DNA from: Thiohalospira halophila DSM 15071
GTDB taxonomy: Bacteria; Pseudomonadota; Gammaproteobacteria; Thiohalospirales; Thiohalospiraceae
Length of the DNA: 64,000 bases
Reading direction: 5' to 3'
Assembly: GCF_900112605.1 (NCBI RefSeq)
Contig: NZ_FOMJ01000006.1
Location: forward strand, 143,178-207,177
The notes below the pieces were generated by a model. The model did no database searches. It had not been told where the DNA came from and was given only the letters and a program-made list of their open reading frames with translations. Position numbers and translations under genes: made by a program. Below, one piece after another: positions 1 through 9,126 of the stretch (position 1 is the stretch's first letter; the number at the start of each line of letters is the position of its first letter).

Positions 1-711
<711 letters not shown>

Positions 712-760
712 GTTCGTGTCCGCCAAGGTCTGTCCCCGAATAAGCTGTAGCCGGAACGGG

Positions 761-781
761 AAACGGCCCCCGAAGGGGCCG
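761..781 (-). terminator. Hairpin terminator after tRNA-Gln
   Basis: On the minus strand CGGCCCC-TTCG-GGGGCCG forms a perfect 7-bp stem closed by a stable UUCG tetraloop, followed by TTT. It lies between tRNA-Gln and prs, so it probably ends or attenuates the ispE/tRNA transcript. The T-run is short, so termination may be partial; an RNA-processing role is also possible. Confidence 0.6.
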
Positions 782-787
782 GATGAA

Positions 788-862
788 TGGCTGGGGCGGC
801 AGGATTCGAACCTGCGCATGGCGGCACCAAAAGCCGCTGCCTTACCGCTTGGCTACGCCCCA
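788..862 (-). tRNA. tRNA-Gln (anticodon TTG)
   Basis: A 75-nt cloverleaf read on the minus strand. The acceptor 5' strand TGGGGCG pairs with the 3' strand CGCCCCA, the T-loop has TTCGAATCC, the anticodon loop is CTTTTGG with anticodon TTG, and the CCA tail is encoded. Its first 21 nt are also the last six codons and the TAA stop of ispE, so the two genes physically overlap. It presumably reaches maturity by RNase P cleavage of an ispE-tRNA co-transcript. Confidence 0.97.
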
Positions 863-1705
863 GTAGTCGATCCACTCGCCGTCCAGAAGCGGCGAGCGGT
901 TGCAGCCGCGGGCCACGAAGCCGGACCAGCGCGTCGGCAGCCGGGCGGCCACCGCCTCGGCCGCGGGCTGCTGGTCGAAGGCGGCAAACAGGCACGCCCC
1001 GGAGCCGGTCATCCGCGCCGGAGCGAAGGCGCCCAGCCACTCCAGCGCCGCGGCCACCTCCGGCTCTCGCGCGGCGACCACCGCCTCCAGGGCGTTGCCA
1101 CCGCGGCCCGCGAGATAGTCATCCATTGTAATGGGGGGCATGGCCCGGTTCAATTCCGGATCGGCGAAGATGGCCGCGGTGCTCACCGCCACCGGCGGCA
1201 CCACCACCAGGAACCACGGCTCGGGGAGCTCCACCGGGGTCAGGGCCTCGCCCACCTCCTCGGCCCAGGCGGCCTGGCCGCGGACGAAGACCGGCACATC
1301 GGCCCCCAGCTCCAGCCCCAGGCGCGCCAGGGCCTCCTCGTCCAACCCGGTCTCCCAGAGCCGGTTCAGCGCCACCAGGGTGGTGGCGGCGTCGGAGCTG
1401 CCACCACCCAGGCCACCCCCGGCGGGGAGGCGCTTGGTCACCGTGAGGTCGGCCCCCTGGGTGGCACCGGTCGCCGTCTGGAGCCGATGCGCGGCCCGGG
1501 CCACCAGGTCCTGCTCCGGATCCAGCCCCTCCAGGCGGTGGTGGATCCGGATGGCGCCGTCCGTGCGCGGGGTCACGCGGACGGTGTCGCCGTAGTCCAG
1601 GAACTGGAAGACGGTCTGCAGGCGATGGTAGCCATCCGGCCGGCGGCCGACCACGTGGAGGAAGAGGTTGAGCTTCGCCGGGGCGGGCCAGTCAGTCGGC
1701 GTCAC
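842..1705 (-). CDS. ispE: 4-diphosphocytidyl-2-C-methyl-D-erythritol kinase
   Basis: GHMP kinase of the MEP isoprenoid pathway; phosphorylates CDP-ME at the 2-position using ATP. About 287 aa, normal for the family. Marks are [12 protein letters not shown] at the N-terminus, the glycine-rich ATP loop [14 protein letters not shown] and the C-terminal [10 protein letters not shown]. Tandem GTG codons lie at 1708 and 1705; the second is preferred because GGAGG lies 6 nt upstream. The start overlaps the lolB stop. The last residues WGVAKR and the TAA are encoded by the 5' end of tRNA-Gln, an unusual arrangement. It probably belongs to one operon with the TPR lipoprotein and lolB. Confidence 0.95.
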   Translation of the reverse strand: MTPTDWPAPAKLNLFLHVVGRRPDGYHRLQTVFQFLDYGDTVRVTPRTDGAIRIHHRLEGLDPEQDLVARAAHRLQTATGATQGADLTVTKRLPAGGGLGGGSSDAATTLVALNRLWETGLDEEALARLGLELGADVPVFVRGQAAWAEEVGEALTPVELPEPWFLVVVPPVAVSTAAIFADPELNRAMPPITMDDYLAGRGGNALEAVVAAREPEVAAALEWLGAFAPARMTGSGACLFAAFDQQPAAEAVAARLPTRWSGFVARGCNRSPLLDGEWIDYWGVAKR

Positions 1706-2327
1706 CACTCGCCTCCGGGAAGTGCCAGTCGTGGATGGCCAGGCGCAGACGGACGGAGCCGTCACCACGGGTCGCGGTGAGCGCCTCCGGCAGGGCCCGG
1801 CCGCCGTGGTCACCGTAGGCGGTGTACCGGACCTCCCAGCCGCGCTGGGTGAGCGTGGAAAGCCGGCCCCGATCATCCAGCTCCCGCGCGCGAACATCGC
1901 CAGGAGCGGGCAGACCGCGGACCCAGTACTCCAGGGCGGCCACGGGGAGGATCAGGCCGGTCCGGCGGTAGAGCAGGGCGCGGGCGTCACGGTCGAAATA
2001 GGTCCCCTGGGAACCCTCCAGTACCGCCCCGTCGGGCCCGCCCCGGAGGACGACCTCCCCGGTCCCGAAGGGGCCGTAGAGGGCCACCCGCCAGCGCTCT
2101 CCGCGCTGGCTCCAGTCCAGGGAGGCGCGGCTGCCCTCCTCCCCGGCCCGGATGGCCACGCGGCCGCCCAGCTCCCAGCGCTGGACCTTGCTCAGGCTGT
2201 CGCGATGCCGCTCCCAGGCCGCCTCCCGGTCCTCCACGGGTTCCGGGCTCGGGGCCGTGGCACAGCCGGCCAGCAGCAGGAGGGCCAGCGCGGGCGCGGC
2301 CAGCATCGGGCGAAGGGGGTTCGGCAC
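1692..2327 (-). CDS. lolB: Outer-membrane lipoprotein receptor LolB
   Basis: Accepts lipoproteins from periplasmic LolA and inserts them into the outer membrane inner leaflet. About 211 aa. A type II signal peptide ends in lipobox LLAGC with Cys at residue 22, followed by the LolB-like VQRWELGGRVAIRAGEEG and WSQRGERWRVALYGP segments. I chose the GTG at 2327, just after the stop of the upstream TPR gene, because it gives a complete signal peptide and has CTGGAG upstream; an internal ATG at 2306 would shorten the signal peptide. It sits before ispE, as in most gammaproteobacteria. Confidence 0.92.
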   Translation of the reverse strand: MPNPLRPMLAAPALALLLLAGCATAPSPEPVEDREAAWERHRDSLSKVQRWELGGRVAIRAGEEGSRASLDWSQRGERWRVALYGPFGTGEVVLRGGPDGAVLEGSQGTYFDRDARALLYRRTGLILPVAALEYWVRGLPAPGDVRARELDDRGRLSTLTQRGWEVRYTAYGDHGGRALPEALTATRGDGSVRLRLAIHDWHFPEASGDAD

Positions 2328-2331
2328 CGGC

Positions 2332-4092
2332 CTACTCCAGATACCGGTGCATGGTCTCGCGGAGGATCTCCGCATCGGGGTCCTCGGCCAGACCCGCTTC
2401 CCAGATCCGGCGCGCCTCCTGCTCGCGGCCGCTCTCCCAGAGGACCTCGCCGTAGTGGGCGGCGATCTCCGGGCCCGGGGCCGCCTCCCAGGCCCGCCGG
2501 AGCCACTTCTCGGCCTCGGCGAGGTTCCCCAGGTGGTATTCCACCCACCCCATGCTGTCGAGGATGTTGGGGTCCTCGGGCTCCAGCTCCAGGGCGCGCT
2601 GGATGTATTCCCGCGCCTCGGCGTGGCGGTCGGTCTGGTCGGTCAGGGTGTAGCCCAGGGCATTGAGGGCGTGGGCGTGGTCGGGGGCCTGCCGCAGGAG
2701 CTGGCGCAGGTCCTGCTCCACGCGCTCCACGCGCCCCAGCTCGGCGGCGGCCATGGCCCGGCCGTAGAGGAGTTCGGCCTGGTCGGGGAAGTTGGCCAGG
2801 GCGGTGTTGTAGACCTCGAGAGCGGCCTCGGGGTGACCGTGGCGGACCAGCAGGCGCCCCTCGGCAAGCCCCAGCCGCACCGACTCACCGCGCTCCCGGG
2901 GCTCGGCCGCCTGGAGATAGTGGCGCGCCGCCACCAGGTCCCCTTCCTCCGCCATGAGCCAGGCGGCCCGGATGCGTGCATCCACGGCGTGCTGCCCGCC
3001 GGCCACCTGGCGGTAGGCGGCCAGCGCCTCCGCCTGTTCGTCCTGCTCCTCCAGGGAGAGCCCCAGGTAGTAGGCGGCCTCCTGCCCCCGTTCGCCGGCC
3101 GCAGGCCCCTCCACCAGTTGCCGGAAATGCTTCTCGGCAGCGGCCCAGTCGCCCTGCTCCAGTCCCAGCAGGCCCAGGGCGAAGCGGACCTCGGGATCCT
3201 CCGGGTCCTCCTTCGCCAGGTGGGAGAACTGCCGGCGGGCCTCGGCCACTCGCCCGCTGTCCACCAGATAGCGGGCGTAGGTCAGCCGCAGGCCACGGTT
3301 GTCAGGTTGCGCCGCCACGGCCTCCTTGAGGTCCGGCAGGGCGGCGGTCGCCTCGCCGGCGCGGGAGCGCTGGATGGTGGCCCGCAGGAGGAGCGCCCGG
3401 GTCCAGTCCGGGCGCTCCTCCAGGACGCCCTCCACGGCCTCCAGGGCTTCGTCATGGGCGCCCAGCGAATTGGCCAGGCGAGCCCGCGCGAAGCCGATAT
3501 CGAGGTTCTCCGGATGGCGGCGAACCAGCTCGCCCATGACCGCCAGCGCCTGCTCGCGATGCTCGCGGCTGTCCAGCAGGCCACGAAGGGCCTCGAAATC
3601 CAGTTCCGCGCCCTCCAGGTCCAGCAGGATCTCCAGCTGTTCCACCGCCTGCTCCTGCTCGCCGTCCCGAATGAATAGGGCGGCCAGGGTCTGCCGGGCG
3701 CGGGCGTTCCCGGGGGCCACCTCGACCCAGAGCGGGACGGCCTCCCGGACCATCGCCTCGTCGCCGGCGAAGAAGGCGATCATGGTGGCCCGCGCTACCA
3801 CGGCCGGGTCCCGGGTGGCCTGGGCGGCCCGTAGATAGTATTCGGCGGCGACGTCCAGCTGGTGGAGCTGGCCGGCGATCTCGGCTACCAGGAGGGCATA
3901 GAGGACCTCGGCGCTTAGTTCGGAATCGGGAACCTCTTCGACCTCGTCCTCTTCGACCGCCGGCTCCTGGGCCGCCGGTGGCGGCTGCTGCACCGCCTCG
4001 TCCCCGGATTCCGGAGACACGAGGCCCGCGCAGCCGGTGGCCAGCAGGGGGAAGAGCAACAGCAGGAGGCGGGCGGGAACGGCTAGCGGCAT
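2332..4092 (-). CDS. TPR-repeat outer-membrane lipoprotein
   Basis: A 586-aa predicted lipoprotein: a hydrophobic signal with lipobox LATGC (Cys 21), then an acidic Glu/Pro-rich linker (about 25-55), then tandem tetratricopeptide repeats through most of the chain, with typical TPR positions such as ALNALGYTLTD and ILDSMGWVEYHLGN near the C-terminus. TPR proteins at this place beside lolB are widespread in gammaproteobacteria and are usually annotated only as TPR proteins. A scaffold role in the envelope is likely, but no partner is visible. It is the first gene of the lolB-ispE operon, divergent from hemA. Confidence 0.85.
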   Translation of the reverse strand: MPLAVPARLLLLLFPLLATGCAGLVSPESGDEAVQQPPPAAQEPAVEEDEVEEVPDSELSAEVLYALLVAEIAGQLHQLDVAAEYYLRAAQATRDPAVVARATMIAFFAGDEAMVREAVPLWVEVAPGNARARQTLAALFIRDGEQEQAVEQLEILLDLEGAELDFEALRGLLDSREHREQALAVMGELVRRHPENLDIGFARARLANSLGAHDEALEAVEGVLEERPDWTRALLLRATIQRSRAGEATAALPDLKEAVAAQPDNRGLRLTYARYLVDSGRVAEARRQFSHLAKEDPEDPEVRFALGLLGLEQGDWAAAEKHFRQLVEGPAAGERGQEAAYYLGLSLEEQDEQAEALAAYRQVAGGQHAVDARIRAAWLMAEEGDLVAARHYLQAAEPRERGESVRLGLAEGRLLVRHGHPEAALEVYNTALANFPDQAELLYGRAMAAAELGRVERVEQDLRQLLRQAPDHAHALNALGYTLTDQTDRHAEAREYIQRALELEPEDPNILDSMGWVEYHLGNLAEAEKWLRRAWEAAPGPEIAAHYGEVLWESGREQEARRIWEAGLAEDPDAEILRETMHRYLE

Positions 4093-4128
4093 GAGGCGGA
4101 CGGCGTCCCTGAACAGCGGCGGATGATC

Positions 4129-4144
4129 TTCACACTATAGTGAA
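4129..4144. promoter_or_regulatory. Palindrome in the hemA / TPR-lolB divergent region
   Basis: TTCAC-ACTATA-GTGAA, an inverted repeat in the 170-bp region between the divergent TPR lipoprotein and hemA genes. It contains TATAGT on the minus strand, usable as a -10 box for the TPR-lolB-ispE operon, although no good -35 is visible. It could instead be an operator half-site pair. Confidence 0.35.
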
Positions 4145-4217
4145 TCATGATCGCCCGGGACACCTCCATGACGCGGGGGAGCCGCAGAAGACGGGCGGCC
4201 CGGGAAGTTGAGTTCGG

Positions 4218-4247
4218 CTGACCCTTGCCCCAGAATGACCATATAAG
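4218..4247 (+). promoter_or_regulatory. Candidate sigma70 promoter of hemA operon
   Basis: CTGACC (4218-4223), an 18-nt spacer, then TATAAG (4242-4247). Transcription would begin about 4254, leaving a very short leader that carries the GAGAGGG Shine-Dalgarno before the ATG at 4263. Inferred by eye only. Confidence 0.4.
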
Positions 4248-4262
4248 AGAGGGTCGGGTTCC

Positions 4263-5531
4263 ATGTCGCTGATCGCATTCGGTCTCAATCACAGAACGGC
4301 CCCGGTGGCCATCCGGGAGCAGGTCGCCTTCCCGCCGGAGAGGCTGGACGAGGCGCTGGCCGATCTGCGCGCCTCGGTGGGTGTCGAGGAGGCCGCCATC
4401 CTCTCCACCTGCAACCGTACCGAGATCTACTGCGGCGGCGACCGCCCTCCGGCCACCGAGGAGCTGGTGAGCTGGTTCTCCCGCTACCACGACCTGGAAC
4501 CGGCCAACGTCGCCCCCTACGTCTACGTCCATCCGGACCGCGATGCGGTGCGCCAGGTCATGCGCGTGGCCAGCGGCCTCGACTCCCTGGTCCTGGGCGA
4601 GCCCCAGATCCTCGGCCAGCTCAAGGGCGCCTACGAGGCCGCCACCGCCGCCGGCTCGGTGGGCGGGCAGCTCAACCGCCTCTTCCAGCAGACCTTCGCC
4701 GCCGCCAAGCAGGTCCGCACCGACACCGCCATCGGGGCGAGCGCCGTCTCCGTCGCCTACGCCGCGGTGAGCCTGGCGCGCCAGTTCTTCGACGACCTGG
4801 GCCACCACACCGCCCTGCTCCTGGGGGCCGGCGAGACCAACGACCTGGTCGCTCGCCACCTCCACGAGGCGGGCATCGGCCGGGTCATCGTCGCCAACCG
4901 GACCGTGGAGCGGGCGCGGGACGTGGCCCACCCGGTGAACGGCTTCGCCATCGGCCTGGACGAGGTGGAGGCCCACCTGGCCGAGGCCGACCTGGTGGTC
5001 TCCGCCACCGCCAGCGAGGAGCCGCTGATCACCAAGGCCATGGCCAAGCGCATCGTCAAGAAGCGCCGTCACCGGCCGGTACTCATGGTGGACATCGCCG
5101 TGCCGCGGGATATCGACCCGGCCGCCGGCGAACTGGACGACATCTACCTCTACGCGGTGGACGACCTCCAGGCCATCATCAAGGAGGGGCTGCGCTCCCG
5201 TCAGGCCGCGGCCATGCAGGCCGAGGAGATCATCGACGCCCGCGCCGACCACTACATGGCCTGGCTGCGCGCCCAGGATGCCGTGGGGACCATCCGGACC
5301 TTCCGCGAGCACACCCACCAGCTCCAGGCCGAGGAATTCGACCGCGCCCGGCGCCAGATCGCCGCCGGTCGCGATCCCGAGGCGGTCCTGGCCGAATTCG
5401 GCCGGCGCCTGACCAACAAGTTCATCCATACCCCCACGGTGGCGATGAACCAGGCGGCCCAGCGCGGCGATGAAGAGATCGTCCGGGCCGCCCGCCACCT
5501 CTTCGACATCCCGGAAGACGACGCACAGTGA
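4263..5531 (+). CDS. hemA: Glutamyl-tRNA reductase
   Basis: Reduces Glu-tRNA(Glu) to glutamate-1-semialdehyde with NADPH, the first committed step of C5-pathway tetrapyrrole synthesis. 422 aa, full length. The catalytic Cys is residue 50 in [10 protein letters not shown]; the N-terminal [14 protein letters not shown] signature, the NADPH fold around [11 protein letters not shown] and a helical dimerisation C-terminus are all present. A GAGAGGG ribosome site precedes the ATG. It heads a tightly coupled hemA-prfA-prmC operon, with prfA starting at a GTG inside its stop. This order is typical of gammaproteobacteria. Confidence 0.98.
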   Translation: MSLIAFGLNHRTAPVAIREQVAFPPERLDEALADLRASVGVEEAAILSTCNRTEIYCGGDRPPATEELVSWFSRYHDLEPANVAPYVYVHPDRDAVRQVMRVASGLDSLVLGEPQILGQLKGAYEAATAAGSVGGQLNRLFQQTFAAAKQVRTDTAIGASAVSVAYAAVSLARQFFDDLGHHTALLLGAGETNDLVARHLHEAGIGRVIVANRTVERARDVAHPVNGFAIGLDEVEAHLAEADLVVSATASEEPLITKAMAKRIVKKRRHRPVLMVDIAVPRDIDPAAGELDDIYLYAVDDLQAIIKEGLRSRQAAAMQAEEIIDARADHYMAWLRAQDAVGTIRTFREHTHQLQAEEFDRARRQIAAGRDPEAVLAEFGRRLTNKFIHTPTVAMNQAAQRGDEEIVRAARHLFDIPEDDAQ

Positions 5532-6619
5532 AGGCCAGCATCCGCGACCGCCTCGACCGCCTGGTGGATCGGCTGGAGGAGGTGGACGGCCTCCTCGCCG
5601 ATCCCGAGACCCATACCGATCCCGACCAGTTCCGCCGGCTCTCCCAGGAGCACGGCCAGCTCTCGCCGGTGGTGAGCACCTACCAGGACTACCTGGGGGT
5701 CCTCGACGACATCGAGGCCGCCCGCACCATGGCCGCCGAGGACGATGCCGAGATGCGGGAGATGGCCGAGGCCGAGCTGGAGACGGCGCAGACCCGGGCC
5801 GAGGAGCTGGAGTGGGAGCTGCAGCGGCTGCTCCTGCCCACGGATCCCAACGACGAGAAGAGCCTCTACCTGGAGATCCGCGCCGGGGCCGGCGGGGACG
5901 AGGCGGCCCTCTTCGCCGGCGACCTCCTGCGCATGTACAGCCGCTACGCGGAGAATCGCGGCTGGCGCACCGAGGTCCTCTCGGAATCGGAAGGTGAGCA
6001 CGGCGGCTACCGGGCCGTGGTGGCCCGCATCGACGGCCGCGGCGCCTTCTCCCGGCTGAAGTTCGAGTCCGGCGCCCACCGCGTCCAGCGCGTGCCGGAG
6101 ACCGAGTCCCAGGGCCGGATCCACACCTCCACCTGCACCGTGGCGGTAATGCCGGAGGCCGATGAACTCGCCGACGTGACCATCGACACCAACGACCTCA
6201 AGGTGGACACCTTTCGCGCCTCCGGCGCCGGCGGCCAGCACGTCAACAAGACCGACTCCGCCATCCGGCTCACCCACCTGCCCACCGGTATCGTGGTGGA
6301 GTGCCAGGAGGAGCGGTCGCAGCACAAGAACCGCGCCCGGGCCATGTCCTTTCTCCAGGCCAAGCTCCAGCAGCAGCAGGAGGATGCCCAGACCCAGGAG
6401 CGCGCCGAGACCCGGCGCGCCCTGGTCGGCACCGGCGACCGCTCCGAGCGGATCCGGACCTACAACTTCCCCCAGGGCCGGGTCACCGACCACCGCATCA
6501 ACCTGACCCTGCACAAGCTCGAGGCGGTCCTCGCTGGCGACCTGGATCCGCTCATCGACGCCCTGACCAGCGAGCACCAGGCCGACCAGCTCGCAGAGCT
6601 GGCCGGCGCCGAGGCATGA
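5528..6619 (+). CDS. prfA: Peptide chain release factor 1
   Basis: Recognises UAA and UAG in the ribosomal A site and triggers peptidyl-tRNA hydrolysis. 363 aa. The GGQ catalytic motif is at residues 235-237 ([14 protein letters not shown]) and the RF1-type PxT stop-recognition tripeptide is PET at 190-192 within [11 protein letters not shown]. Start is GTG, sharing GTGA with the hemA stop (4-bp overlap), which suggests translational coupling. Downstream prmC encodes the enzyme that methylates the GGQ glutamine. Confidence 0.98.
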   Translation: MKASIRDRLDRLVDRLEEVDGLLADPETHTDPDQFRRLSQEHGQLSPVVSTYQDYLGVLDDIEAARTMAAEDDAEMREMAEAELETAQTRAEELEWELQRLLLPTDPNDEKSLYLEIRAGAGGDEAALFAGDLLRMYSRYAENRGWRTEVLSESEGEHGGYRAVVARIDGRGAFSRLKFESGAHRVQRVPETESQGRIHTSTCTVAVMPEADELADVTIDTNDLKVDTFRASGAGGQHVNKTDSAIRLTHLPTGIVVECQEERSQHKNRARAMSFLQAKLQQQQEDAQTQERAETRRALVGTGDRSERIRTYNFPQGRVTDHRINLTLHKLEAVLAGDLDPLIDALTSEHQADQLAELAGAEA

Positions 6620-7455
6620 CCATCGACGGTCTCCTGGCGGAGGCCGTAGCCGGACTCACCGCCACCAGTGACTCCCCGCGCCTGGACGCCGAACTCCTCC
6701 TGGCCGAGACCCTCGGGCGCAACCGGACCTGGCTGCGCACCTGGCCGGAGGTGACCGTGGAGGCTCCGCTGGCGACCCACTTCCGGGAACAGGTGGCCCG
6801 CCGCGCCGCCGGCGAGCCAGTGGCCTACCTGCTGGGCCGAACGGGCTTCCACGCCATCGACCTGGCGGTGACCCCGGCCACCCTCATCCCCCGCCCGGAG
6901 ACCGAGGAACTGGTGGAGCGCGCCCTGGAGCTGGGTGGGGCAGCGGGCGCCGACCGCGCTCGAGTCCTGGATATCGGTACCGGCAGCGGCGCCATCGCCC
7001 TGGCCCTGGCCGCCGCCCGGCCGAACTGGACCGTGACCGCCACCGACAACAGTTCGGCGGCCCTCGCCGTGGCCGCCGCCAACGCCGCCGAACTGGGCCT
7101 GGAGCGGGTGGAACTGCACGCCGGGGACCTCTTCGCCGGGCTGACCGGCCCCTGGGAGCTCATCGTGAGCAACCCGCCGTACATCGCCGCCGACGACCCC
7201 CATCTGGGGGCAGGCGACGTCGGCTTCGAGCCCCGTGGCGCTCTGGCCGCCGGCCCGGACGGGCTCGACTGCCTGCGCCGACTGGCGGCGGAGGGCCCGG
7301 CACACCTCGTCCCCGGCGGGTGGCTGCTGGTGGAGCATGGCTGGGACCAGGGGGCGGCGGTCCCGGATCTCTTCACGGAAGCGGGCCTGGCGGAGGTGGC
7401 GACCCACCGCGACCTGGCCGGCCAGGAGCGGTTCACGGAGGGGCGGCGCCCTTGA
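6616..7455 (+). CDS. prmC: Release factor glutamine N5-methyltransferase
   Basis: SAM-dependent enzyme that methylates the Gln of the GGQ motif in RF1 and RF2. 279 aa: an N-terminal helical substrate-binding domain (about 1-90), then the Rossmann domain with DIGTGSG at 119-125 and the catalytic NPPYI at 186-190. The family landmark [11 protein letters not shown] is at 90-100. Its ATG overlaps the prfA stop (ATGA), so substrate and modifier are co-translated. Confidence 0.97.
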   Translation: MTIDGLLAEAVAGLTATSDSPRLDAELLLAETLGRNRTWLRTWPEVTVEAPLATHFREQVARRAAGEPVAYLLGRTGFHAIDLAVTPATLIPRPETEELVERALELGGAAGADRARVLDIGTGSGAIALALAAARPNWTVTATDNSSAALAVAAANAAELGLERVELHAGDLFAGLTGPWELIVSNPPYIAADDPHLGAGDVGFEPRGALAAGPDGLDCLRRLAAEGPAHLVPGGWLLVEHGWDQGAAVPDLFTEAGLAEVATHRDLAGQERFTEGRRP

Positions 7456-7516
7456 ACCGCAGAGCCCAGCGGCTATGCTGGGAGAGCCATTCCCGGGACT
7501 GGAACGAGGGAGCGCG

Positions 7517-7918
7517 ATGGAAGACCGCATCAAGGTTCGGGAGATCGCCTTCCAGATCCCGCACCCCGATCCCGATCAGGCACGTACGGCGCTGGAGTCG
7601 GTAACGGCCATCGACGGGGTGCTGGAGGCGATCCACCACGGACCGCAGCTGCTGGTGGTGCACTACGACGTGCGCTACATCACCCTGGAGGAGCTGGAGG
7701 GGCTCTGCCAGGAGTTCGGCCTGCACCTGGACAACAGCCTCCTCTACCGGCTCAAGCGCGCCCTCTACCACTACACCGAGGAGACCCAGCGCGCCAATCT
7801 GGCCGGCTGCGACAAGGGCCAGCACAACTGCACCGAGCACGCCTTCATCGTCACCTACCAGCGCCACCGCCACGGCCGTCGGGACGAGCGCCCGGAGTAC
7901 CTGCGCAACTACCTCTGA
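7517..7918 (+). CDS. Small HMA-fold-like protein of unknown function
   Basis: 133 aa, function not recognised. Residues about 5-70 have the strand/helix pattern of a heavy-metal-associated (ferredoxin-like) domain: KVREIAFQIP, a helix with a VTAIDGVLEAI turn, then LLVVHYDVRYITLEELEGLCQEFG. The CxxC metal site of classical HMA domains is absent. The C-terminal part is basic and aromatic and contains CDKGQHNCTEHAF, a Cys/His cluster that might bind metal. Start ATG has GAGGGAG upstream. It lies between prmC and the MoeB-like gene on the same strand; no sequence-based link to either is visible. Confidence 0.75.
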   Translation: MEDRIKVREIAFQIPHPDPDQARTALESVTAIDGVLEAIHHGPQLLVVHYDVRYITLEELEGLCQEFGLHLDNSLLYRLKRALYHYTEETQRANLAGCDKGQHNCTEHAFIVTYQRHRHGRRDERPEYLRNYL

Positions 7919-7961
7919 GCCGCTACCATGGGGCCTTCGCCAGCCCCGACGGCCCTGCCCC

Positions 7962-8714
7962 ATGAACGACGAACAGCTCCTGCGCTACGGCCGCCAGATC
8001 CTCCTCGACGGCGTCGACATCGCCGGCCAGCAGCGCCTGGCCGACAGCCGCATCCTCATCCTCGGCCTCGGCGGCCTGGGCTCCCCCGCCGCCCTCTACC
8101 TGGCCGGGGCCGGGGTCGGCGAGCTGGTCCTGGTGGACGACGATGTCGTCGAGATCTCCAACCTCCAGCGCCAGATCGCCCACACCACCGCCGAGGCGGG
8201 CGCGGCCAAGGCCGAGTCCGCCGCCCGACGGATCGCGGCACTCAATCCGGAGGTCACCACCCGCCCCGTCACTCGACGGCTGGACGAGGCCGGGCTGGCC
8301 GCCGAGGTCGCCGGCGTCGACCTGGTCCTGGACTGCTCCGACAACTTCCCCACCCGCTTTGCCCTCAACCGCGCCTGCGCCGCCGCCGGCCGACCCCTGG
8401 TCTCCGGGGCGGCCATCCGCCTGGAGGGCCAGGTGGCGGTCTTCGACCATCGCACCGGCGGCCCCTGCTACCGCTGCCTCTACCGCGAGGAGGGGGCCGA
8501 GGCGGAGCGCTGCAGCGAGGCCGGGGTCCTGGGACCGGCGGTGGGGATCGTGGGGAGCTGGCAGGCCGCGGAGGCACTGAAGCTGCTACTGGGAGTGGGG
8601 ACGCCGCTCACCGGCCGGCTGCTCATGCTCGACCTGGCAGCCGGGGACTGCCGTACGCTGACCCTGCGCGCCGACCCGGCCTGTCCGGTCTGCGGGGGCC
8701 ATGGCGACGCCTGA
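7962..8714 (+). CDS. moeB: MoeB/ThiF-family E1-like adenylyltransferase
   Basis: Activates the C-terminal Gly-Gly of a ubiquitin-fold sulfur carrier (MoaD or ThiS type) by adenylation. 250 aa. Nucleotide loop GLGGLG at 35-40, VDDDVVEISNLQRQ at 58-71, the DNFPTRFALN adenylation motif at 127-136, zinc-binding Cys pairs at 169/172 (CYRC) and 241/244 (CPVC), and Cys 184 in the position of the MoeB loop cysteine. No rhodanese domain, so not MoeZ. moeB is the usual name at this locus, but ThiF-like specificity cannot be excluded. The next gene, a JAMM peptidase, starts inside its 3' end. Confidence 0.88.
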   Translation: MNDEQLLRYGRQILLDGVDIAGQQRLADSRILILGLGGLGSPAALYLAGAGVGELVLVDDDVVEISNLQRQIAHTTAEAGAAKAESAARRIAALNPEVTTRPVTRRLDEAGLAAEVAGVDLVLDCSDNFPTRFALNRACAAAGRPLVSGAAIRLEGQVAVFDHRTGGPCYRCLYREEGAEAERCSEAGVLGPAVGIVGSWQAAEALKLLLGVGTPLTGRLLMLDLAAGDCRTLTLRADPACPVCGGHGDA

Positions 8715-9126
8715 GGTGCCACCCGGGCGGCTGCTGGCGACGCTGCTGGAACGGGCGCGGCGCTCGCCGGGGCAGGAGATCTGCGGCCTGCTGGTCCGCG
8801 ATGGTGACGGCGCCTGGCATCACTGGCCGGTGACCAACGCCCACGAGTCGCCGGAGCGGGCCTTCCTCATGGAGCCGGGGGAGCAGATCGCCGCCTTTCG
8901 CGCCCTGCGGGAGCGGGCGTGGACCCTGGCCGCCATCTACCACTCCCACCCGGAAGGCGAGGCGATCCCCTCGGCCACGGACGCCGCCGAGGCGGCGTGG
9001 GAGACCCTGCACCTGCTGGTTGCCCCGCGGGCGGCAGCACCGGTTCGCGGCTGGTGGTGGGATGGTGGGCGATTTACCGAGGTAGCGCTGCCACCGCCGG
9101 ACGGGGACTCAATGCCGGGTCGGTGA
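8701..9126 (+). CDS. JAMM/MPN+ zinc metallopeptidase (Mov34/Mec-like)
   Basis: 141-aa single-domain protease. The JAMM metal site is intact: Glu 26 (QEICGLL), His 81 and His 83 in YHSHP, Ser 91 and Asp 94 in SATDA. Prokaryotic JAMM proteins trim or release ubiquitin-fold sulfur carriers; known examples are Mec of the CysO cysteine pathway and QbsD. It overlaps the moeB-like gene by 14 bp, so E1-like enzyme and deconjugase-like enzyme are co-made, yet no ubiquitin-like carrier is encoded nearby. The 3' end overlaps convergent hslO by 18 bp. Confidence 0.88.
   Translation: MATPEVPPGRLLATLLERARRSPGQEICGLLVRDGDGAWHHWPVTNAHESPERAFLMEPGEQIAAFRALRERAWTLAAIYHSHPEGEAIPSATDAAEAAWETLHLLVAPRAAAPVRGWWWDGGRFTEVALPPPDGDSMPGR

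Noticed and set aside
4083..5498. 471-codon minus-strand frame opposite hemA
   Set aside because: Repetitive Gly/Val/Leu/His composition of a GC shadow; hemA is unambiguous.
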